Shown: in pieces, positions 54,253 to 63,110 of the stretch
Layout: each line of letters starts with the position of its first letter
Position numbering within the stretch: position 1 is the first letter of the stretch
Assembly (NCBI RefSeq): GCF_900129585.1
Contig: NZ_FQWF01000012.1
Span: 118,820-182,819 of the forward strand
Reading direction: 5' to 3'
DNA from: Flavobacterium micromati
Lineage (GTDB): Bacteria; Bacteroidota; Bacteroidia; Flavobacteriales; Flavobacteriaceae
Length of the DNA stretch: 64,000 nt
The notes under the pieces: generated by a model
The model's database searches: none
What the model saw: only the letters and a program-made list of their open reading frames with translations
Told to the model about the DNA's origin: nothing
Made by a program: the position numbers and the translations under genes

Positions 54253-55701
54253 ATGGCAACTACAACTTTATACGAAAAAGAAGTTTCTTTTCAAGCTGAC
54301 AGGCGACGTGCAGGCGTAAAACTGATTAAAATTATCAGCGATTTATGGTATGATAAATCGATTGAAATGGTTTTATTTCGCAATCAATTGATTGACAGAA
54401 ACGTCAGCGATATTATCAATCTTCACGGTTACGCAGCTGAATTTGTAGGCAAACCTATCTCTATTTTCGATTCTGTTAAAATTGCAAAAGCTATATTAGA
54501 ATTAGACCTTCCGCCAGCTAAACTAGACATTGGGAAATTAGCGTATGAATATGCGATGGAAGAAGATAAATATCAAGATGTACGGTATTTTGTAATTGAC
54601 AAATTAAAAAACGCAAAAAACTGTGAGGAAATTTTTCCAAAAGATGTGGTTTTATATGGTTTTGGGCGAATAGGTAGATTACTTGCTAGAGAATTAATGT
54701 CTAAAACTGGAAAAGGAAGTCAGCTGCGGCTGCGCGCTATTGTAACCCGTGATAAAAACGACACCACTACTCTTGAAAAAAGAGCTTCGTTGTTGCGATA
54801 CGATTCTATTCATGGCGACTTTGAAGGATCAGTTACTGCTGATGTAAAGAACAACGCATTAATTATAAATGGAACAACAGTTCACATCATCACCGCTAAT
54901 TCTCCTGAGGAAATTGATTATACACTTTACGGAATAGACAAAGCTTTAGTAATTGACAACACAGGAGCATTCACGACTCATGAAGCACTGAGCCGGCATT
55001 TAGCTTCAAAAGGAACAGATAAAGTATTGCTTACTGCACCAGGAAAAGGAGTTCCAAATATTGTTCACGGCGTAAACCAAAACGAATACAATCCTGATGA
55101 GATTGATATATTTTCGGCTGCATCGTGCACTACTAATGCAATTACTCCTGTTTTAAAAGCAGTTGAAGATACGCTGGGAGTTGTAAGAGGGCATTTAGAA
55201 ACCATTCATGCGTACACAAACGACCAGAATTTAGTTGACAATATGCACAAAAAATACCGTCGTGGAAGAGCAGCGGCATTGAATATGGTTATTACTGAAA
55301 CTGGTGCAGGTAGCGCTGTCGCAAAAGCGTTACCGTCGCTGGAGGGAAAATTGACTTCTAACGCAATTCGGGTTCCGGTACCAAATGGATCGCTAGTAGT
55401 TGTGAATTTAGAAGTTTCAAAAGCAACTTCAGTAGAAGAGATTAATGCAATAATGAAAAAATACGCATTAGAAGGCGAGCTGGTAGAGCAAATAAAATAT
55501 TCTTTGAATAACGAGTTAGTTTCTTCGGATATTGTGGGAACACCTCAACCAGCCATTTATGATAGTAACGCAACTATTGTTTCAAAAGACGGTAAAAATA
55601 TTGTGCTTTACATTTGGTATGACAATGAATACGGTTATAGCCATCAAGTAATACGATTGGCAAAATATATTGCTAAAGTAAGACGTTTTACGTATTACTA
55701 G
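54253..55701 (+). CDS. glyceraldehyde-3-phosphate dehydrogenase, long form
   Basis: 482 residues, about 140 more than the standard enzyme. The first about 130 residues are an extra N-terminal helical region; the Rossmann motif GFGRIGRLLAREL follows and the catalytic Cys is C292 (SAASCTTNAITP). It catalyses the NAD(P)-linked oxidation and phosphorylation of glyceraldehyde 3-phosphate. It has its own promoter and terminator. Confidence 0.9.
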   Translation: MATTTLYEKEVSFQADRRRAGVKLIKIISDLWYDKSIEMVLFRNQLIDRNVSDIINLHGYAAEFVGKPISIFDSVKIAKAILELDLPPAKLDIGKLAYEYAMEEDKYQDVRYFVIDKLKNAKNCEEIFPKDVVLYGFGRIGRLLARELMSKTGKGSQLRLRAIVTRDKNDTTTLEKRASLLRYDSIHGDFEGSVTADVKNNALIINGTTVHIITANSPEEIDYTLYGIDKALVIDNTGAFTTHEALSRHLASKGTDKVLLTAPGKGVPNIVHGVNQNEYNPDEIDIFSAASCTTNAITPVLKAVEDTLGVVRGHLETIHAYTNDQNLVDNMHKKYRRGRAAALNMVITETGAGSAVAKALPSLEGKLTSNAIRVPVPNGSLVVVNLEVSKATSVEEINAIMKKYALEGELVEQIKYSLNNELVSSDIVGTPQPAIYDSNATIVSKDGKNIVLYIWYDNEYGYSHQVIRLAKYIAKVRRFTYY

Positions 55702-55802
55702 CAGCTACTTTACAGGTTAGTTATTGCTGATTGTACTTTTTAATTTTTAGTTTTTAGTCGGTAATTTTTAGATTTAAGCAACAGCAATGCAACCTGAATT
55801 TA

Positions 55803-55838
55803 AAAGCCGTTTTGTTTTGAAGCAAAACGGCTTTTTTT
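55803..55838 (+). terminator. terminator of gapdh
   Basis: AAAGCCGTTTTG/CAAAACGGCTTT, 12-bp stem, 8-base loop, T run, 100 bases after the stop. Confidence 0.85.
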
Positions 55839-56034
55839 ATGGTAATTGTTGAGCGCTATTATTTTGGATTAAAACCGATGATTAAATTGCATAGTAAAGA
55901 TCTCTTTGTTTGTGTTATTGGGTGATTTTTTAGAAATATTAGAACACGCATTACACAGATCAAAATGATTTTGAATGATTTTTTTTATCTAAATAATCCT
56001 GAAAAAATAAATTTAATCTCTATTTAACTATTCA

Positions 56035-56092
56035 CTAAAATGCCAATCCCTGATTACTAAACACTGAAAACCGACCACTGACCACTAAAAAC
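56035..56092. repeat. degenerate short-word repeat (ACTGACCACTAAAA type)
   Basis: Words such as CACTGAAAACC, GACCACTGACCACTAAAAAC reach to the stop codon of the permease gene. It is like the run at 26390-26465. The rest of the 390-base gap from 55702 to 56091 shows only the gapdh terminator. Confidence 0.45.
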
Positions 56093-57498
56093 TACTCCTT
56101 AGCCTTAGTCAAATAATAAACCGGAATTCCCACTAACATAATCACAACACCCCAACCACTTGTACTTGTTTTAGTGTAGAGCAACGCAATACATATTGCA
56201 GTAGCAATAATTATATATAGAGCTGGCAAAACTGGATATCCAAAAGCTTTATAAGGTCTTTCTACATCTGGCATTTTTTTTCGAAGGATAAAGATTCCCA
56301 GAATTGTCAGTATGTAAAATATCAAAACAACTATCACTACAAAATCGAGTAAATCGCCATATTTACCCGTCAAACATAAAGCCGAAGCCCAAAAACATTG
56401 CACCCATATTGACCACTCCGGAACACTCGCTTTATTTAATTGCGCAGCCTTTTTAAAGAAAACACCGTCTTGCGCCATGGTGTAATATACTCTGGCACCA
56501 GCCATAATGAGTCCGTTATTACAAGCAAAAGTTGAAATCATTATCATAACTGCGATTATCAAAGTCCCAATTCCGCCAAAAATAGTTTGGGAAGCCACAA
56601 CCGCAACCCGGTCAGATTCGGCTGTTGCAATACCTTGCAGTGGAACAACAGCTAAATACATTAAATTAGTTAAAATATAAATTACACTCACTATCAAGGT
56701 TCCTAAAAACAAACTCAAGCCTACATTTCGTTTTGGATTTTTAATTTCGCCCGCAATAAAAGTTACACCTTCCCAAGCCACACTGGAAAATAATGAACCT
56801 ACTAAAGCAGCAGAAATTGCTGATATCAAAGCAACGCCACTTATAGGCATCCAACTTCCAGCGTTCACGTCTAGTGATCTTGAAAACCAAGCATTTGCCC
56901 AGTTAGCATCCCAAACCTCAGCCTTAGCAGCCATAAAACCAAAAATAATTAAACCAGCTATTGAAACAATTTTTATAACCGTGAGAACAGTTTGCAATAT
57001 TTTAGAGTTTTTTACCCCGCGACTGTTAATGTAACTCAGTAGAATAATCGTCACTATCGAAACAATTTGGGCAGCATTCAGTTTAAAACTTCCTAATTCG
57101 TATAAAATATTTTCATCACTCAAAGGAGGATATAAATAAGCCGAAAACTTGGCAAAAGCAACACCTACCGCAGCAATAGTTCCTGTTTGTATTACCGCAA
57201 AAAAGCTCCAACCGTATAAAAAACCTACCAGCTTTCCGTAAGCTTCCTTTATATAAACATATTGTCCACCTGCTTTAGGAAACATAGCACTTAACTCGCC
57301 ATAACTTACCGCGGCAATGACTGTAATAACCCCTGTAAGTACCCACATGGCAATAAGCCAACCAGCAGATCCCAATTGCCGTACCATATCTGAACTAACA
57401 ATAAATATTCCTGAACCTATCATCGATCCCACAACAAGCATAGTCCCATCAAGCAATCCTAATTCTCGTTTAAAATCGTCTGGTTTATTCTCTTCCAT
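56092..57498 (-). CDS. amino acid permease, APC family
   Basis: 468 residues with twelve membrane segments. GTMLVVGSMIGSGIFIVSS in the first helix is the substrate-binding motif of the LAT/CAT type. It exchanges or takes up amino acids across the inner membrane. Single gene. Confidence 0.88.
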   Translation of the reverse strand: MEENKPDDFKRELGLLDGTMLVVGSMIGSGIFIVSSDMVRQLGSAGWLIAMWVLTGVITVIAAVSYGELSAMFPKAGGQYVYIKEAYGKLVGFLYGWSFFAVIQTGTIAAVGVAFAKFSAYLYPPLSDENILYELGSFKLNAAQIVSIVTIILLSYINSRGVKNSKILQTVLTVIKIVSIAGLIIFGFMAAKAEVWDANWANAWFSRSLDVNAGSWMPISGVALISAISAALVGSLFSSVAWEGVTFIAGEIKNPKRNVGLSLFLGTLIVSVIYILTNLMYLAVVPLQGIATAESDRVAVVASQTIFGGIGTLIIAVMIMISTFACNNGLIMAGARVYYTMAQDGVFFKKAAQLNKASVPEWSIWVQCFWASALCLTGKYGDLLDFVVIVVLIFYILTILGIFILRKKMPDVERPYKAFGYPVLPALYIIIATAICIALLYTKTSTSGWGVVIMLVGIPVYYLTKAKE

Positions 57499-57564
57499 AA
57501 AATAGTTTTAAATTTTGGTTTGGCTAAAGATATACTTTTTTAGAAATTTAAAATCAATTTTTTT

Positions 57565-57690
57565 AGCGCATGTCCTTGCTTCCACTCTCGTTACAGCAAG
57601 GTCGGGCAGTACGCTGTATCTTTATTTTCTTAAAGAAAGAAAATAAAGGATGCCGCTTCCTTCCCTCATGCAAAAACAGCGTAAGGTATC
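57565..57690. repeat. palindromic repeat element, copy 2
   Basis: CGCTGTATCTTT, hairpin ATTTTCTT/AAGAAAAT, then AAAGGATGCCGCTTCC. The same constant ends flank a different stem at 3390-3505. It lies in the 380-base gap after the permease start, where nothing else was seen. Confidence 0.6.
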
Positions 57691-57882
57691 AAAATCATTT
57701 TTCGCCATTTTGAAGAGAAAATAACAAGACCTATAATTTTTTGGTTCTAATTTGTAAATTTCATTGCAACAGCACATTTGACAAAATATTTAAAGTCAAT
57801 CACAATCCAAATGTCACTCTAAGTTTGTCGTAGCGCTAAAATAAACTGTTAACCGCGTTACTAGATTAATATAAAAAAGAGT

Positions 57883-58106
57883 TTAGCTATTAGAAAATTA
57901 GAAAAGCTATTTAGTATTACTTTAGAAGAAAAAATTAAAGCGATTCCAACTCCAAAAGTCAAAATGGAATTACATCTAAAACCAATAATCATTAATCAAT
58001 TAAAATTAGGATGGGTCGGACTTGGGAACATAGGAACTCCAATGGTACTTAATTAAAAGTAGGATATGAAGTATCAGTTTTTAATCGCATACCAAAAAAA
58101 TTCTTT
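57883..58106 (+). pseudogene. NAD-binding dehydrogenase fragment (HIBADH-like)
   Basis: An open stretch without a proper start ends in KLGWVGLGNIGTPMV at a stop, and the next frame goes on KVGYEVSVFNRIPKK. Together these are the N-terminal Rossmann beta-alpha-beta unit of 3-hydroxyisobutyrate/6-phosphogluconate dehydrogenases, interrupted by a frameshift. The stretch before it (RKLEKLFSITLEEKIKAI) is not assignable. Confidence 0.6.
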
Positions 58107-58112
58107 TAGCAT

Positions 58113-58325
58113 TTGACTGGAACGGATGGTTTATTCGAAATAAGAATAGAACTCGGCGGGAATATTTTCAGAGTTTTTTGTTGTTTTGACGAAGGTAAAT
58201 TGGTCGTTTTGTTTAACGGTTTTCAAAAGAAGACCCATAAAACACCAAAAGGAGAAATTGAAAAAGCTGAAAAACTAAAACACGAATATTTTAAATCAAA
58301 GGATGGAAATAGAAAAAGTAAATAA
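58113..58325 (+). pseudogene. HigB/Gp49-like toxin, N-terminally truncated
   Basis: 70 residues from a TTG. LTGTDGLFEIRIELGGNIFRVFCCFDEG and LFNGFQKKTHKTPKGEIEKA are the second half of the phage-derived Gp49-like/HigB family of mRNA-cutting toxins, normally about 110 residues. The first 40 residues are replaced by a fragment of another gene. It overlaps higA by 23 bases. Toxin activity is doubtful. Confidence 0.75.
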
Positions 58326-58611
58326 GAATGTTACAACATTCGAGGAATTGCTTGATAACAATTATGGTATAGTTGGAACGTTAAAGAGAACCAATTTTGA
58401 AATAAAAGCAAAAGCATTTGCTATTGGCGTACTAATAAAAGAGGAACGAAGATTGGCTCATTTAACCCAACAACAATTAGCAGATAAAACCGGAACAAAA
58501 AAAAGTTTTATTTCCAGAATTGAAAATGGTCATACAGATATTCAGCTTTCAACATTATATAGATTATTAGAAATTGGATTGGGCAAAAAAATTTCAATAT
58601 CTATTGCTTAA
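58303..58611 (+). CDS. HigA-type antitoxin, XRE family
   Basis: 102 residues. The helix-turn-helix is LTQQQLADKTGTKKSFISRIENG (about 62-84). It represses its operon and neutralises HigB in known systems. Here it looks intact while its partner is truncated, as expected when toxin decay leaves the antitoxin behind. Confidence 0.8.
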   Translation: MEIEKVNKNVTTFEELLDNNYGIVGTLKRTNFEIKAKAFAIGVLIKEERRLAHLTQQQLADKTGTKKSFISRIENGHTDIQLSTLYRLLEIGLGKKISISIA

Positions 58612-58954
58612 ATATAGCACCTTCACCCAACAGCGATAACTTTGTTATGCCTGAAAAGCCAACACTCAAGCGACAGCGAACGAACGAAGTAATAAAGCCG
58701 CTTTTCAATCCCATCGCGGCGAACAGGCTGGATCCGATTATCTTTATATCTTTACAATGACAGGAACAATAGATAAGCATTGCTTACTAAAGGTTTGGTA
58801 GATAAGTGGTTTGCCAATCTGCAAACCCAATTGTAGTTCATCAAACAGCATTTTTCTGCATCAACATTGGCAGTGAAATTCTAAACTTTCGCCTATCGAA
58901 AAAACGTTATGCACTGTCTTAAAAATCAATTCTATTAACTAAATAAAAACTAAA
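58612..58954. other. non-coding spacer with cassette-like ends
   Basis: No reading frame of note. It holds CAGCGATAACTTTGTTATGC near the left end and AACGTTATGCACTGTCTT near the right end. The two GTTATGC words may mark insertion points, see findings. Confidence 0.3.
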
Positions 58955-59755
58955 ATGACAGATAGAAAAGAAAACGTAGTTTGGATCACTGGTGCTTCAT
59001 CTGGCATTGGTAAAGCTTTGGCTTTTGAATGGGCTAGATTAAGATACAAAGTTGTGCTATCAGCTAGACGCACTGAACTTTTAGAGGAGATTGCTTCTGA
59101 GATTAAAAAATCGGGTGGTGAAGCATTGGTAGTTCCAGTTGATGTTATGGATGAAAAATCAATAGAAAATGCTGTGCAAGTAATCATCAGCACTTGGGGA
59201 CGAATCGATGTAACTATAGCGAATGCTGGGTTTGGTATTTTCGGGAATATTGAAAACCTGACTGCGACCGAATGGAATAGACAACTACAATGCAATGTCA
59301 CTGGGTTAGCTTTAACTGTTAAATATGCCTTGCCCTATTTAAAGCAAAGTAAGGGTCGGATTGGTTTGGTTGGTAGTGTTGGAGCCTATCTTCCCAACCT
59401 TGGTCTTGGAGCTTATGGAGCGTCTAAAGCTGCGGTTCAATCCATCGGTCTGACTTTGCAGGTTGAGTTAATAGGTAGCGGTGTAAGTTGCACCACTTTG
59501 CATCCGGGGTTTGTAGAGTCGGAGATTACCAGAGTTGACAATGAAGGAATGTGGCATCCTGACCGCATGGACCCACGTCCTAAAAACTTGATTTGGCCTA
59601 CTGACAAAGCCGCTAGTGTAATGGTAAAAGCAATTCTGAAACGAAAGAGAATTTACATCTTTACTAACCACGGCCGGGTTTTAGTATCATTGCAACGCTG
59701 CTTTCCAGGATTAATAAGATTGATTATATCAAAAGGTCCTAAACCGAATTTATAA
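58955..59755 (+). CDS. short-chain dehydrogenase/reductase
   Basis: 266 residues. Rossmann motif TGASSGIGKA, ANAGF (about 88), catalytic YGASK and a C-terminal stretch with a hydrophobic segment. Substrate unknown. The amino-acid sequence is not close to the other SDR genes in the window. It is a lone gene between non-coding spacers. Confidence 0.85.
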   Translation: MTDRKENVVWITGASSGIGKALAFEWARLRYKVVLSARRTELLEEIASEIKKSGGEALVVPVDVMDEKSIENAVQVIISTWGRIDVTIANAGFGIFGNIENLTATEWNRQLQCNVTGLALTVKYALPYLKQSKGRIGLVGSVGAYLPNLGLGAYGASKAAVQSIGLTLQVELIGSGVSCTTLHPGFVESEITRVDNEGMWHPDRMDPRPKNLIWPTDKAASVMVKAILKRKRIYIFTNHGRVLVSLQRCFPGLIRLIISKGPKPNL

Positions 59756-60533
59756 AAATAAAAAGTAACTAACAGCATCTTTGATGCTCGAAACAAAATA
59801 AATAAAAGGCGAAATCACAATAGCGCTCAACCAAAAGGCGTGCTTCAATACCAAGCAAAAAAACATTTGGGGGTATTTAAAATTACGCTCCGCACCAAAA
59901 TTTGTGGCAAAAATCATAACTTTGACAAAGCTCCGAAAAACCGGTCTTTAACGCTAAAGATATGATTGATAAAATTGTTAAATTGTTAAATAAGTAATAA
60001 CTATTCTTAGCAATTCTAGGTTTGATGGTAGGAACAAACACCTTATCTACAGCAAACGGTCGAAGTAATCAACGTACTGTTGAATCCTGAGCAGTGGAAA
60101 GCTGGAACAGTCTACATGTCAATGACTCGCTGGATCAAAAGGGTACATAACGTCCTTTTTTTTGCATCAAAAAAAGTCCAGTTTTAATATATTTTACCTT
60201 ATTGTAAAGTGAATTCGTCAGATTTAATAAAAGGTTTCTTCTGGAATTACTACTTTTCAGCACCCCCAAAACACCACAAATTTCGTATTTGCTAGTTAAA
60301 AATTAAAATAGGTTTTTAATTTTTCAGTTTATTATACACGTATTTTCTTTCTTAAAATTTTTGATTTTTCAATTTTAGCACTGAAACTAAGTATTTCAGG
60401 TACAATTTGTTTACCTAAATCTTATATAAACGAACCGCACTTTCTTTAATAATTTATTTTTACAAAGAACTAATATATAGCAATTTACGATTAAATAATA
60501 GGATTTGGCACAGTAATAAACATACCACTTTTC
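59756..60533. other. long intergenic region with possible gene remains
   Basis: No intact gene. At about 60000-60160 there are broken stretches reading LAILGLMVGTNTLSTANG and NPEQWKAGTVYMSMTRWI in different frames, possibly of a small lost gene. The rest is AT-rich without features I can name. Confidence 0.3.
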
Positions 60534-60566
60534 TTGCTTATAAATAATAAAAAAATATTATATTTG
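60534..60566 (+). promoter_or_regulatory. flavobacterial promoter of the DUF2589 operon
   Basis: TTG (60534-60536), 22-base spacer, TATATTTG (60559-60566), a full match to TTG-N17-23-TAnnTTTG. It lies 25 bases before the first ATG. Confidence 0.7.
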
Positions 60567-60591
60567 AAAGACATAAACTGGAGGCTTCTTT

Positions 60592-60705
60592 ATGGGCCGC
60601 AGTCCAATGGTATTTAAAAAAAAATTAAATATGTATTTTACTGAAAAGGCAAACATTTTTAAACAGGTTAGCCGAAAACTGAATAGAGTAGGCAAAATAA
60701 TTTAA
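60592..60705 (+). CDS. 37-residue cationic small protein (putative)
   Basis: The frame MGRSPMVFKKKLNMYFTEKA... ends KLNRVGKII. It is preceded by CTGGAGG, a strong Shine-Dalgarno sequence, uncommon in this window, and by a good promoter. It ends 11 bases before the DUF2589 gene. The product is basic (about ten Lys/Arg) and mostly helical. It is unlike anything I know. The RBS could also serve as a leader peptide for control of the operon. Confidence 0.5.
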   Translation: MGRSPMVFKKKLNMYFTEKANIFKQVSRKLNRVGKII

Positions 60706-60716
60706 AAGTAAATATT

Positions 60717-61388
60717 ATGGCAAATCCAGGAACAGAATTAGCGGCTCTCGATTTTGGGAGTCTTATTGGGGGACCGCTTACGGCGGTAATTACTGCGCAG
60801 GCAATGGCAGCTCAGTCAACGGCATCGTTTATCAAAGATGTTGGCTTTTACCAAAAAGGTCAAACAAATCCAGATGGTGAGGAAATTGGAGGTACTCCAA
60901 TTTACGTTGATTTCAAGTATCCGAAGGAGATTTCACCCTATCAACCTGCTATTGCAAAAGTGGATGCGGTAGCAGCGACCGCGAGCACTCCAGCAGTGCC
61001 GGCGGTGTCAGCAGTGCCAGCAGTGCCAGCTGTTTATCAGGTGATGCAGTTCTCTGTCCCTATTTTAACGATGCTACCTATTCCTTTCATAAAAGTTGAT
61101 ATTATCACTATCGACTTTAATGCAAAGATTACCTCTATGGAAACGCAGACAAGGAGCGCTGACCTTTCTGTTGGCGTCGATCTTCAAGTGAAACAACGTT
61201 GGCCTGGAGGTTCAGCAAAATTAAATGTTTCGGTTGCATACAAAAAATCGACATCAAGCGGCGCAAGTGTAGAGCGAACCTACTCAATGGCAATACATGT
61301 GCAAGCATCCCAAGATGAAATGCCTGCTGGAATGGAAAAACTTTTAGGTATTCTTGAAGGCGCGATGATATCTAAACCAGCTGCTTAA
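60717..61388 (+). CDS. DUF2589 family protein
   Basis: 223 residues. The start LDFGSLIGGPLTAVITAQAMAA with ASFIKDVGF and the later IPFIKVDIITIDFNAKI match the DUF2589 family. Between residues about 80 and 105 is a low-complexity (V/A/S)PAV repeat. The latter half is beta-rich (LSVGVDLQVKQRW). No signal peptide or membrane segment. Function unknown; the family often occurs in small operons with other unknown genes. It is probably cytoplasmic. Confidence 0.75.
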   Translation: MANPGTELAALDFGSLIGGPLTAVITAQAMAAQSTASFIKDVGFYQKGQTNPDGEEIGGTPIYVDFKYPKEISPYQPAIAKVDAVAATASTPAVPAVSAVPAVPAVYQVMQFSVPILTMLPIPFIKVDIITIDFNAKITSMETQTRSADLSVGVDLQVKQRWPGGSAKLNVSVAYKKSTSSGASVERTYSMAIHVQASQDEMPAGMEKLLGILEGAMISKPAA

Positions 61389-61478
61389 TGTTAATACTTG
61401 TACTATAGCGAATGTCTATTTATATGGGCGTTCGCTTAATATAAAAATTAAAATTTAGACAATTTAAATCTCAAAAAT

Positions 61479-62219
61479 ATGGCCAAATTAAGTGATTTTT
61501 TAGGCGGTTTAGCATCTAGTATTTGCGCTGCAAGGGTTAACTCCGATGTACAATCATTAAGAATAGCAGAAGAATATGCTAAAAACGAATTATTAAAACA
61601 TTTTTCAGTACCTAGAATGAGAATTGACAGGGTAGAATTAAATATTCCGGTTGCGGTTGATAATTTGGTTGAAAAAACACAAAAAATTTATCAACCTATC
61701 AATAAAAGCCTTTTTCTAAAAAAAACCAATCAACAAATTATTACTTCTATTCCATTATCTAGACTTTCAATTGAAGATGCAGATAATCTAAAAAAAGCTT
61801 TAATCAAAAATTTGAAACCAGCTATAGAAAATTCTATAAAAACAATGGATGCATCGATAATTGTAAATCAAAATGACGAAGCTTTAAAAGAATATTCGGA
61901 GAATATCGCTTCAAAAACACTTGATTTTATTAATAATTTCTACCGAAAAAACAACATAAAATTTGCAGACAAAGAAATTAGCATATTAAAAGATAAAATT
62001 TCTGCAGGTTTACAAGCCAAATTGAGAGAAGAACTTATTTTCAAACAGCAGATTAAAAGTATTGATTCAATAGATGTAATTGTAGAATCAGAAAAGCTTA
62101 GAGATATTAAGTCTGAAAATGTACTGATGATAAAAATGATAATATCTGAACAAGGCATGGAATGGGTTACTTTAGAAGATATAAATGGAAATGTTATTAA
62201 CAAGTTAATGCCTGAGTGA
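61479..62219 (+). CDS. unknown protein of the DUF2589 operon
   Basis: 246 residues, not recognised. The first 60 (FLGGLASSICAARVNSDVQS, ELLKHFSVPRMRIDRVELNIPVA) look like a conserved helical start with a strand; the rest is helical with Lys and Glu. No signal peptide and no catalytic motif were seen. It follows the DUF2589 gene by 90 bases, which include a weak AGCGAA/TTCGCT hairpin. A DUF2589-partner role is inferred. Confidence 0.65.
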   Translation: MAKLSDFLGGLASSICAARVNSDVQSLRIAEEYAKNELLKHFSVPRMRIDRVELNIPVAVDNLVEKTQKIYQPINKSLFLKKTNQQIITSIPLSRLSIEDADNLKKALIKNLKPAIENSIKTMDASIIVNQNDEALKEYSENIASKTLDFINNFYRKNNIKFADKEISILKDKISAGLQAKLREELIFKQQIKSIDSIDVIVESEKLRDIKSENVLMIKMIISEQGMEWVTLEDINGNVINKLMPE

Positions 62220-62241
62220 TTCACAAATAAATTGTAAAATT

Positions 62242-62796
62242 ATGCAAGTTTCATCGTTATCTATAATTGAATTGCTAAACAGCAAACTACTTGAATTCCC
62301 CGAATTAGTTGATCGTTTGAAAAATAAGGATTACAATTTCTTAGAGTTATTGGAAACATGGATGAAGGAAACTGAGACAATTTTAAAGCAAAATAGAATT
62401 TCGGAATGTGCAGTAATTGCTGGGTATAGAAGTAAAATTATTATACCATTATTTACCGAATCTCAAAAACGATCTGTAAAAAAAAGACAATTGCAAGCAG
62501 CTTCGGTCATTTTGTTCGAATTACAACACACTATTTTATCTGTGATTAAACCCTACGAAATAAAAGTGAACGAGGCTCGAGATTTATTACGGCAAATTTT
62601 AAGCGCAGTCAGGCAATCTCATACTATTAAATACACCTCGCAAACAGTTTTTCAAGAATTTATTAATAACATTTGGCAATTTTGTTCCACAAACGAGCAG
62701 CTCAAACCGTTTACGGTTAAAATTCTAACAATTGTTTCTCAAAATGATGCGGTGCGAATCATCGCGGAAGAAATATATTTAGATGAATGGAAATAA
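62242..62796 (+). CDS. unknown helical protein of the DUF2589 operon
   Basis: 184 residues, all-helical by composition, unrelated to known families by eye. It has TQKRSVKKRQLQAAS-like basic stretches and ends EEIYLDEWK. It starts 22 bases after the previous stop, so the three genes form one unit. Nothing recognisable follows in the next 310 bases (62797-63110). Confidence 0.6.
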   Translation: MQVSSLSIIELLNSKLLEFPELVDRLKNKDYNFLELLETWMKETETILKQNRISECAVIAGYRSKIIIPLFTESQKRSVKKRQLQAASVILFELQHTILSVIKPYEIKVNEARDLLRQILSAVRQSHTIKYTSQTVFQEFINNIWQFCSTNEQLKPFTVKILTIVSQNDAVRIIAEEIYLDEWK

Positions 62797-63110
62797 GAAA
62801 AAATATATTTTCTAACATTTCATTCTATTTTTCGCATTGGAATTGGATTTCGAAATTCGGTTCATTCAAATATTTATCACCATATTTCTTTTTCTGTAAC
62901 AAATTGAGCAAGATTTTTTCTCAACGGAAAAAGACAACCTAAAAAACTACAGATCTATTAAGGACATCAATATTTATTAAAGCATTTGTCAGCGATCAAT
63001 ATTAGCTTTATTTTAATCGAAAAATCGGATCAAAACCCTTTACTATTTAATAAGGCAAAGCAAAAAAGTTAATGATACATCATAAAATAAAAAAGCTAAA
63101 TCCTTCGTGA

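Noticed and set aside
58612..58954. attC site of an integron
   Set aside because: GTTATGC departs from the GTTRRRY core and no integrase was seen; kept only as a weak cassette hint.
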